DNA of 64,000 bases, taken from assembly GCA_012656075.1 (NCBI GenBank), contig JAAKBF010000208.1, forward strand, positions 248,001-312,000, given 5' to 3'. A program made the position numbers and the translations under genes. The first letter of the stretch is position 1. Each line of letters opens with the position of its first letter. A model generated the notes under the pieces. The model searched no databases and was not told the origin of the DNA. It saw only the letters and a program-made list of their open reading frames with translations. Shown piece by piece: positions 43,301 through 52,709 of the stretch. The DNA comes from Phytophthora hibernalis (lineage: Eukaryota; Oomycota; Peronosporomycetes; Peronosporales; Peronosporaceae).

Positions 43301-45487
43301 ATGGTCAAGGGATCGCCAAATTTGACCGACTCAAGCCCGGCGACGGCCGGAGGGTCGCCGTTCGATGAGTCGGACTCGGCGAGAGCCAGCATTACCGCCG
43401 AGGACGCGGAGGTGACGCGCTCCGTCCAGTTCGACGACTTCGACGATAACGAAGACCATGGAAGCGAGGAGGAGGAAGAAGAAGAGAAGGATGATGATGA
43501 AGGAACGGAGTATGACGACGTGAAGAGAGTCTTCGATCTCCGCGAAGAAGTCGACGAGTTGTCGCTGCAGGTGACCCGCATGGGAGCTCCTCGCCCAGTC
43601 GAGCGGAACCTTGCAGCGGAACTCGGCGGTGACGATGACGACGAACAAGACGTGGCTCCGGGTACCGACCGCCGCTTATTCCCAAGGCGACAAAGAATGT
43701 CGAAACACCGAAGGAAAACCGAGTCCTGGCCCGACTCGTCGAAGAAGTGAAGACCAACAGTCGGTGGATCAACATGTTCGCTCCGATGTACATGTGTCAA
43801 GCGAAGTGGGCTCAACTCTGCGAGGAACTGGGTCAACCCATCAATAGCCAAACGATGGACCAACTCGTCGAGGACACTGTGATGTTACTCCGAGCGATGG
43901 GATACCGGTGCGGCCATAAGCCATCGAAACCGGCGCTGACATCTTGGAGTGTGCACACGGTCGGCGCCGAGCTGATGAGATGAAAGCGCAAGTTGAACGA
44001 CTTGTTTGGGATGCAAGGTGGACCAAAGAGACAATTACCCAAGGCTCGCCGAGCTGAAGAACTCGACGAGACCAAATCGGCTCCACCACAATCACACGTT
44101 ACTGAGCCGTACGTCTTCCCCGAGCCGAGTGAAGACCCAGCGAAAGTTCCGTTGCAGAAGACACCCGAGACGAAGCGTGGCGTATTCCAGTGCACTGAGG
44201 GAACACCGTATTTCGCCGACTCGCACATGCAAACTCCGAAGAAAGCCAGCGATCAGCCAGCTCGACGCCCGATGGCAGAATTCATCTGCTGAAGAAGCCG
44301 CCGAGCTCCGTCGCCTGATCCGATCGGACGCTGCAGCACTTGCAGCCCCTGGAGGGGATGATCAACTCAGCGATGAAGACGACTACCCTGGGTACCGCGA
44401 TGTCGATGAGTCGCCGCACGACCACATCCGCCAACTCAGCTTCGACGGGGCCGAAAGCGACCGAGGACAAGTCTTGGAAATTAGGACGCACGCGCCGCTT
44501 GAGAAGATCACGACCTTTGACGGGAAGCGCTATCGGTCGGAAGATGCGTTACAATGGATCAAACGCTTTATCTACGAAATGAAGGGAACGTGCAAACGGC
44601 AAGATAAGTGGTGTGAACCATTCTTGCTGAGTCTGGGCAAGGCAGCTAAGGGTTGGTTCCGACAGCTTCCCAAGAAGACTCAGCGAAAGTGGAATCTCCT
44701 CAGTGAAGCCTTCCTGGACTACTACTGCTCGCAATTCGACCAGTCGGCGCGATCCCGCTACTACTCAGCGAGACGCAGGGAGAATGAACATGTCTGCAAC
44801 TTCGTGCTGCGACTGAATGGCTACGCGCGAACCGCTCACATCCAGTACGAGAAAGGGGAGCTGATGCCGCCGACCACGTCGAACATTTCCTGCTTAATTG
44901 CGGAGACGACGACATCATGGATCTACTGTACCCACAATGACTCAGCGATATTACGAAGGTCGAGAAGGTGATCAACCAGCGCTTACTCGGTGCAAAGCGC
45001 AGGAAACAACGCGATCTCCTGAGCACAAGCCGCAGTTAGGACGCCAAAAGAGCTGAGAAGAAAGAAGAACAAAATCGTCGAGTCGACTCTAAGAAACAGC
45101 AGGATGAACGCCGTGGTCGACAGAGTGAAGACAGCAATCGCCGAGTTACGCTGGCAGATGCGTCGATCGACGACCTGTGGGCGGCACACACTCGCCGAGC
45201 TACAGCAAGCACCGACCTCTACGACTCGTCAAATGGCGAAAGCGACGCGAGCGAAGTTCTCAACCAAGACTCTGAAGAAGACTCGGACTACATCGACGCC
45301 GGTAATACGACTGGAGATTCCAACCGATACCAGTAGAACTCGTCGAATCCCAAAGGACAAGCTAATCGCCGAGACGGGTCTCGAGAGCGGAAGACATACG
45401 GCCCGTGTGGAGCCTGCGGAGCAGCAGGTCACGATGCACACTTTTGTTGCCGACGCTGCAAGTTCTGCAATCAAGTGCACGAAGTAG
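43301..45487 (+). pseudogene. Gypsy gag
   Basis: Starts MVKGSPNLTDSSPATAGGSP. An acidic leader (EEEEEEEKDDDEG) is followed after a frame change by WINMFAPMYMCQAKWAQLCE, then the capsid-type segment HAPLEKITTFDGKRYRSEDA (44500), FLLSLGKAAKGWFRQLPKKT and EAFLDYYCSQFDQSARSRYY, the typical retrotransposon gag core. A Cys/His-rich nucleocapsid region lies near 45430-45500 (CGACGAAGHDAHFCCRRC in one frame). Frame changes at about 43670, 43980, 44290 and 44930 break it. Confidence 0.7.
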
Positions 45488-45605
45488 GCCAGTGCGAACT
45501 CTTCCGACGCTTCGAGAAACTCGCCAAGTTCGTTAAGACGTCAGTCGACAAGTCCATTGTCCCTGACGATCTTCAGGACATCTACTCGTCGAGCCATTTA
45601 AACTA

Positions 45606-46312
45606 GTGGGCTCGCCAACCATGACTGGGTTGGACAAAACGGGCTGCCACAGTCAGCAGAACCAACAGTCGAAGCAAACTACGTTTTTGCTTTTGTTGGG
45701 GAAGCGGAACGGCCCGACGAGTGGAGTGAGAATGAGAGTGATGAAGAGAGCGGACGAGCGGATGTGGACGAGAATAGTGGGCTCGGCGAGTTGAACGACC
45801 GAGCGATTGGAAGTATGGACGGAACTCAGCGACCGATGATCTCGATAGGTCAAGCCAAGAGATGGAAGTTGCTCCCTGGTGAGCCACTGGGATGGTGTTC
45901 ATCGAGAAAATTCGATCGCCGAGTGAGAATGCGAGCTCTAGTGATGGGAGCTGTGAATGATGAACGGACAAAAATCTTATTCGATACCGAAGCAAACGTG
46001 TCGGCTGTGACCGAAGCATTCGCTAGGAAGTTGCGACTGAAGCGACTTACCAACAACGACGTGAAGATCGATGTACAATGAATCGCTAAGTCAAAGGTGG
46101 CGAACACCTCTCGCGCAATCGTTAAGGTTACGCTGGGGTGGGAAGTGGCTTACGAATTCGAGGTGTGGATCATGCCTCATCATGCTGGAGTCGACCTCAT
46201 CTTGGGTACCGACTTCATGATACCAGCCGGTATCAGGCTGGACTTGTACAATTCAACGGCAAAACTGCCCGATGAGGTCGATAGATGTAGACGACACAGC
46301 GTACGGACGTGA
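45606..46312 (+). pseudogene. Gypsy aspartic protease
   Basis: RVRMRALVMGAVNDERTKIL then FDTEANVSAV is the active-site region, with the usual DTGA changed to DTEA (Gly to Glu). The C-terminal hallmark, HHAGVDLILGTDFMIPAGIR, is intact in the next frame. One stop (46079) separates the two parts. Confidence 0.7.
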
Positions 46313-46509
46313 AGTGATCGGAGGCCCACGGGAGACATCGGACATCGTGAGCAGAGAAGTCGCTCAGTTCAAGTTGAGACGGAGACACCCCAGCGAATCG
46401 ACGCATGAGCTGTGGGTCCGACCACTGCAAGGGATGATGCCAACAGTCGAGCACAACGCTGCAGGACGAGCCGTGCGGATGTTGCTGAAAACATCACCGC
46501 GAGCCTGAC

Positions 46510-48990
46510 GTGGTGTCCAGCCCACTTTCCGGTGGTTCTATGGATGCCCACGGAGTACTGCCTCGGGATGATGGTTATATGCGGGTGAACTCAGCGAAAT
46601 ACCGCGACTGGCAAGTGCTTGCCTACGAGGGCGCCCTAGACAACCGACTTCTAAGGAAAGAGCAACGGCTATATATGGAATGGCTTAGCCTAGAGCCTCC
46701 TGCTGTCGACAGACCACAGTACACGACGCCGACGGCTATAAAACCGAGACCCGTCCAACCAGAGGAAAACAACACTAGTGAATCGCTAGAAGTCGACGAG
46801 CTCGACGAATATTCGTCAGGTGTATCTAACTCAGCGAGCGGAGAAATACCTCAGACTGATGCCATGGAGGGAGACTCGTTGAAACCTGACGAATCGACCA
46901 TATCGGAGACCCAAACTGACGATTCTCTAATCGACATAACGGAAAAGGAAAGGAGCGACGGGCAGCAGCCGCCATTGGACCAGGAAGACTCGGCGATAGC
47001 CACTGTCCAAAGCGAAGGGCGTCAGAAAAGATGCTCCACCAAAATGGACAGGGGTGACCAGTGGGACCCCGGCGAACGACAGTCAGACCGACATATTCCT
47101 AGGCTACGGAAGCCAGGACTCGTCGAATCGGGAGAATTGGAGGTATCGGATACTCCATTGATCCCAAACCCAACCGAAGATCTTCGGTTGCGGTTTCTCG
47201 CGGCCGCCGAAGAACTCGAGATGCACCCCTCGACGGCTGACGTCGTTCTCGAAGACGAGTCCGGACTCGCTGATTTTGAGCACTCGTCGAGCGATGAGAG
47301 TCTTACCGATTATGCTCATGAGCTCGCCTTTTTGCCCGACCTGACGGAATCGTTATCAACAAAGCTAGACTACGAAGGCGACAACGTTATATCTCCAGCG
47401 CACGATGTTCGACAGCAAAAGAAGCTCGTCAAAACCTTGAAACGGCATGAAAACATCATGATCTCGAGCGGAAATGCGCTTCCACCACCGGCATACGGTG
47501 TGGTCTGCGATATCGACGTCTAAGGGCACGAACCCATCAAGCAAAGAGCTCGGCGAGTGCCGCTGAAGAACTTGAGCAAACTATATGAGCTTTTGAAAGC
47601 GCTGCTTCAGGCAGGGCTCGTGTCATTTTCGAAGAGCCCTTGGGCCTCGCCAATCGTGATTATCATGAAGAAGAATGGTGTCGACATTAGGCTTTGCTTT
47701 GACTACAAGCTGGTGAACGCAATTGCAGTCATCATGCTACTTATGGCTCTGTTCCCTCGACGCTGCTAGTGGATTCTGGGCCGTAATGATGTCTCGACGA
47801 TCTCTCGAAATTTCAGCTTTTGTGTGTGCTCTAGGCCACTTCGAGTGGTTGCGCATGCCGTTTGGGCTAAAAATGCACCCATGATCTACCAGCGACTCAT
47901 CGACAATGCTCTCTGGGGTTACGTGCAACCGAGTGGTGGCTGGGCTACCGAGAAGGTGCGGCTCGCTGAGGCTGCATCAACAGCTCAGCGAAAGAAACGA
48001 CCATTCCGGCTAATGCAAGGGGCCGATTCGATGAGTTTAAGCACCAAATTTGAAGCCGACTACCGATCTCTCGACGAGTCTGACCCGCTGCAAGAGCTCA
48101 TCAACAGCCGTGAAAATGACATGTTCAGTACGGGTGAACCGGACGAGTCACAGCTAATTCCGAACTTTGGTCGACGATCGTTCGTTGACGATATTTGCTT
48201 TGGAGGTGCAACCTTCGACGATGCCTCAACACGCTCGACCGGTTCCTAACCGGATTCGCCGAGTGCAGAATCAGTGTGAGTTTCACCAATAGTATTTTTG
48301 TCCAGCCGATGGTCGACTTCCTGTCTCACAAAGTGACAGCCGACGGAATTGCCGCGGATCCCAAGAAGCTGGCTGCGATAGCTGAGATTCCATTCCCGTC
48401 ATCGAAAAAGGGATGCACGCATCTTGGCGCATTCAATTACTACAACCGGTTCATCCAAAACCTGACGTTGTATGGGGCAGTGCTTTATCAGCTGAAAGAA
48501 GATGACTTCGGAAGTGGAAGCGACTTATCGACCGCCAGAGCTTCATTCGCTGAGCTAACGCGGAAGGTGACAGAAGCGCCTATTCTAAGGCACATCGACT
48601 CAGCGAAAGACGTCCATGTCATGGTCTTTGCTAACGAATGGGCGTTGAATAGCACCCTGATGCAGATGCATGATGGGAAACTGCACCCAGTCCGCTTCTG
48701 TGGCCGAGTTCTTAAAGAGAGCGAGGTCAGCTACCACCCAGCTGAGCGAGAGGTGCTTGCGTTGCTTCAATTGCTGAAGATATTCTATACGCTGGTGGCG
48801 GGCAAGACAATCCATGTCTACACCCGGTTCTCCTCGTTAGACTGGGTGTTCTCGTCGAAGACATTATACGGGCGACCAGTGAGCTTCGCCGTCCTAATCT
48901 CACCTTACCACTTGAAAATTAAACGGGTGTGAGAGCGGGATGTCGAATTCGCTCAGCTGTTGCAAGCCTCTATCACTCAACACATTGGAC
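46510..48990 (+). pseudogene. Gypsy linker, reverse transcriptase and RNase H
   Basis: A long acidic linker (46510-47450) leads into LPPPAYGVVCDIDV, the entry to RT. RT then reads LLQAGLVSFSKSPWASPIVI, DIRLCFDYKLVNA, a damaged palm, and SFVDDICFGGATFDD with the FVDD box near 48185. Connection and RNase H follow: FLSHKVTADGIAADPKKLAA, LGAFNYYNRFIQNL and EVSYHPAEREVLALLQLLKI. A 140-residue stretch between 47,900 and 48,180 (KVRLAEAASTAQRKKRPFRL...) is an unusual insertion in the palm just before the FVDD box. Stops occur at 47521 and 47767, with frame changes at 47800 and 48240. Confidence 0.8.
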
Positions 48991-48999
48991 TCAACGAGT

Positions 49000-50284
49000 C
49001 GTTAGCACACATCGTAGGCGAACTCCTCGATCTTCTGCTTGATCCGGAACGGGCCGTGCCATCGATGGGCTAATTTCTTCTTCAGGCCTGGTTTGACACG
49101 ATCCATGAACAGCCAGACTTGGCCTCCAATCTTGAACAGAGACTGTTTTGGCTCGGCGAGTCCGTCGGTAATTTTGCTTCAGCTGTCTCCTCGCTCGTCG
49201 AGTCATTCGGTATGACTTTCTGCTCGCTCCGACTCAGCGAGTCGTTGTGTTCCTTTGCTTGCCGGGCCTTTTCCTTCAGCTGGTACTCATAGGCTATCTT
49301 GAGCGCTATTTCCCGTTGTCGGTTAGCCTCTCGACGCCATTTCGTGGCTTTCGCTGAGGTGGTTTGTTTCGCGGAGTCTTTCGAGACTCGGCGAATGGAG
49401 GATGTCATCGATTAGAGTGTTGACTGGGCGTCCCAACCGTACACTAAGTAGAATGGCTTTTCTCGCCGAGTCGAATCCCTCGAATTGTTGATGGCATAGA
49501 CTAGTTTCTCAGCGATGTCGTCCCAGTCAGCTTGAAGCGGGTCTTCCACGTAGACACGCACCGTTTGGATCATGGTCTTCACACTGCGTTCTTGCTGCCC
49601 GTTCGCTTGTGGTCGGTAGCTCAGTGTAGCTCGAGACTTCGACTGCATCATCTCCGAGAAAGTATGAAAGACTTCGCTCATAAATCTTGGGTCTCGGTCG
49701 TGTCGGATAAGCGATGGTGCGCCAAATCGACGGGAAATGCACTCTTCGAATGCTTTAGCCATTTCGAGTGCCCCGGTATCGCCCACTGCCTTAGCGATGA
49801 CAAATCCGGTGAAATGATCTTGGAATAGCAGGAGAGCCGTGTTTCCTCGCTGAGTCTTCGGCAATGGTATAACGAAGTTCATCGACACAATCAGGAAATG
49901 TCGATCGGAGACGACGTTACCTGACGAATATCTGCGAAGTTGAGGCTTGCTCTTACACGTGTTGCAATCTTCACAGGCTTGCACATGCTTGACCTCGTCG
50001 GCATACAGACCGATCGAATAGTAATCGGCCTTCACCCGGTGATAAGTCCTAACGATGCCTTGATGTCCTCCTTCAATGGAGTTATGGCAATTCGCCAAGA
50101 TTTCGTCGGTGAGTGTGGTTTGTACTACCAGTCTTAACTTCGTGTCGTGCTCGTCGGGTCTACCTCGCTCTCTGCGACGGCTCATGTAATACAGTAGACC
50201 GTCCTCGCTGAGTACAAAATTATCGGCTACTTTGCCGGCGTCGCCGGCTCTTCGCCGAGTGAGCTCATCGAATTCACCTCGCAA
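49000..50284 (-). pseudogene. Gypsy integrase (inverted half)
   Basis: H2C2 finger: HNSIEGGHQGIVRTYHRVKA then CEDCNTCK. Core: IVSMNFVIPLPKTQRGNTAL with LLFQDHFTGF (catalytic Asp), FGAPSLIRHDRDPRFMSEVF (second Asp) and SYRPQANGQQERSVKTM (Glu). The first acid sits as VSMNF instead of the usual VSMDF, so one catalytic Asp is lost. The C-terminal SH3-like tail reads VWLFMDRVKPGLKKKLAHRW then HGPFRIKQKIEEFAYDV, in another frame after 49,140. The frame changes at 49410. Confidence 0.85.
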
Positions 50285-50430
50285 ATATTTCTTCAGGTCA
50301 TACCATCGACATTCTTCGTCTTGCGCCGTTGATATCCGGCCTTGTCGCTCGGCTTGAGGGTTGAGGTCTTCGGCACTTGGCAGTCCTTGCCGTTCTGAAC
50401 AAGCTTTGCTCTGCTCTACTACTCGCTGAG

Positions 50431-51205
50431 CTACTGGGGTTCGTACTCCATTTCGAACTCGTCGACTGGGCTATTATTGTCGGGTAGACTCGACGAATCG
50501 GACTCTACTGGCACGTAGGGTGCCGGTTTGCTCTCTGGGTCTTGTTCGTCGTCTTCGGCGAATCGAACTCGACGAACTGGTTGAGTTTGACTTCGAGTAA
50601 TCGCTGAGACTTTAGGAGGGCCTTCTTCTTCTTCCTTCGTCAAGCTTTCCCCGACGTACAGCTTTTCCTGTATCCGGTTCAACGTCTTTAACTCAGCCTT
50701 GCGGTCACCGCTAAGAATGACACGACCATCTTTCGCTTCTAAGGCTTCCGTGGCTAACGTATTCGCCGCTGAGTTGTAGCATCGGACTACATGGAGGTAA
50801 CGTACTGAGTTGAGGCGATCGATACGTTCCTTATGGCGCACCTACTGAATTTGCAACGTCTCCTTCCTGCATGCGATCACCCCATGGATTTCTGGATTGC
50901 GAGCCTGGAATCGCCGACTATAATAAGGTCGGTGATGCCCCGGTCAAGGGCCGCGATAGCGCCGTTATTCATTCCGGAATACTCGGCGATATTGACCGTG
51001 GTTTCCAAGAGGTGAGCACTCGCAGCGATCACAATGTCCCACATCGGTAACCGCCACAAGATCCACGTGCTACTACCATAGCCGCCATACTTCTCCGTCT
51101 TTGCCGACCAGTCGAACGACAGAATGTGACCTTCAAAATCGTGTGGTACGTGCGCATATAGCAATTCTGGGTCCAGGCGGACACTCGCCGAGTTCTTAGA
51201 TGGTG
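50431..51205 (-). pseudogene. Second (archaeal-type) RNase H of the Gypsy element
   Basis: Starts NSASVRLDPELLYAHVPHDF at 51190. The RNase H motifs are SFDWSAKTEKYGG (first Asp), NIAEYSGMNNGAIAALDRGI (Glu) and LIIVGDSRLAIQKSMG (second Asp). After a frame change the end segment is VVRCYNSAANTLATEALEAK, like the terminal R..N..AD.LA of this type. A charged linker (RRVRFAEDDEQDPESKPAPY) leads toward integrase. In oomycete and plant Tat-type elements an extra RNase H sits between RT-RNase H and integrase, as deduced here. Confidence 0.8.
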
Positions 51206-51212
51206 GTGCACT

Positions 51213-51428
51213 ATAAGACCGAGGGTACGAAACTGAAATGAGTACAAACGAGGGTTCGTACCATCGACCGGGAATTTATTATACCCGACCGAGGCCTCGG
51301 TCACTAAACTATCGTGGTCACTGTATCGCGGGGAATGTAATCCGCCAATCAGGGCATGCCAGTCACTTTCTTTCAGCAAGGGCAACCTTGCCGACTGGCG
51401 ACCGAGCGCCCCAAAATCCAACACCACA
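51213..51428 (+). repeat. LTR segment B, partial copy
   Basis: Runs from GACCGAGGGTACGAAAC to CCAACACCACA and is about 80 percent like 56163-56375. It has the perfect 16-base palindrome GACCGAGGCCTCGGTC at 51287-51302. Its left end coincides with the breakpoint of the inverted Gypsy half. Confidence 0.8.
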
Positions 51429-51705
51429 CTACCAGAAGAGTGACAGGGTCACACTTCTAAGATGGATTCACATTCACTTATGGTGTGGAACACACAATGG
51501 CCACGTCACCGACGTGCCACAGCCAACAGTTCATATTACATATAGGACAAACTATAGGTTACTTAGAAATTGTATTACAGGCCAATTTAAGGTACACCTA
51601 CAAATATACTCAGTCTGTAAACTGCGCTATTCTAGCCACTCAGCCAGGAGCTCGTGATCGTTCACTAAAAGTTTGTATACTCTTGAAGCTACGCTTCCTC
51701 AAGCA
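51429..51705 (+). repeat. LTR C, plus-strand copy
   Basis: Starts CTACCAGAAGAGTGACAGGG, lacking the first bases (TGTGTGGG) of the other copy. It matches the inverted copy 58132-58442 through GCTTCCTCAAGCAAGG, about 80 percent alike. It is followed in the right direction by a gag gene. Confidence 0.8.
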
Positions 51706-51814
51706 AGGCGCTTGTGTTACCCCCGTCACACTTGGAAACACTTGTAGTCAATCCTACACCTACGCGGTTAGATTGAACTACCTGATCCTCGGTGGTCTCA
51801 AGAAGTGAGCCAAC

Positions 51815-52709
51815 ATGGATTGCAGTGAGTTTCCTCACTTGACCGACTCGCAGTTCGAGTCGGTCCAGAAGATGGCAGGCATCTTTGGAAGAGATGCTTT
51901 GCAGAGATTGGTAATGTCAACACATGCCGAGCAGGTCAAACGCGTGAGTTCGTTCGACGCCTATGAACAAGGGCTCATCGCCCATGTGCAGGGCAACCTG
52001 CAGGCTTTCGGAGCTGAGGCGGATGCAGCCCAAGCCGTTGAGGCTGAAGGTTCATTGATATGACGGGAAGGAAGGTGAAACCCTTCATTTCTGGACTCGA
52101 GAAGTCGAGCTGGCCATGGACGCAGCCCTTCTCTCGTCCGAGTAACTTCGAGTCGCTTTCGCGCTCTCCAATCTAGGTGGTCGAGCTAAGAATTGGGCTT
52201 ACACGCGCGAAGCGACAACCCCTGGATGTTTCACATCATGGGCCCACCTGTGCGAACAGCTTCGAGCCGCATTTCTACCGGCGAACTATGAGTATTGCCA
52301 GCGCTCTCGCTTTCTCGCCTGTAAGCAGGGGAAGCGTGAGCTGCACGAGTACGTCCAGGAGATGCGAGTACTCGCGGCGTCTCTGGTGGGGAACCCCTAC
52401 CTGAACACACCAAGGTTACCGTCGGACGGCCTGAGAGTTGGTCCCGCACGCACACAATTGTTCCGCGTGCAGGTCAACACCATGGAAGCGGCCGTTCAGG
52501 TCGCTCTCCAAGAGGAGTATAGCCACAAACAGGCTCGCACGGCTGTGTCGGCTTGGCACTCTTCGTCTACGGGCACTGCCGTAGGCAGTGCCGGCCAAGG
52601 AACTGGCGGAGGTCCAGTCTCTTTGGACTTGCCTGAGAGACGGCAGCCGGGACCTATGCGAACTATGGAGCTACGACAGAAGCTGGGGGCAAAGATGGAT
52701 TCACCATGA
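51815..52709 (+). pseudogene. Gypsy gag belonging to LTR C
   Basis: MDCSEFPHLTDSQFESVQKM starts a helical leader ending AEGSLI at 52060. In shifting frames the retrotransposon gag core follows: RAKNWAYTREATTPGCFTSW, then LRAAFLPANYEYCQRSRFLA and QGKRELHEYVQEMRVLAASL, and a tail VNTMEAAVQVALQEEYSHKQ. It breaks off at about 52700 against minus-strand sequence of another element. Missing: nucleocapsid and pol. Confidence 0.75.

Larger units (their letters stand above)
42273..51212. mobile_element. Ty3/Gypsy element with second RNase H; 3' half inverted
   Basis: 5' LTR, PBS, gag, protease, RT and RNase H lie on the plus strand to about 48,990. A second RNase H and integrase with its C-terminal tail lie on the minus strand from 51,205 to 49,000. 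The domains complement each other without duplication and both halves share the same unusual ACTC(G/A)GCGA motif, so they are read as one element with an internal inversion. No 3' LTR was found. Acquisition of an additional, archaeal-type RNase H is known for oomycete Gypsy elements. Confidence 0.75.

Noticed and set aside
52230..52460. Minus-strand frame near LTR C gag
   Set aside because: Shadow of the gag core, which is readable on plus in shifting frames.
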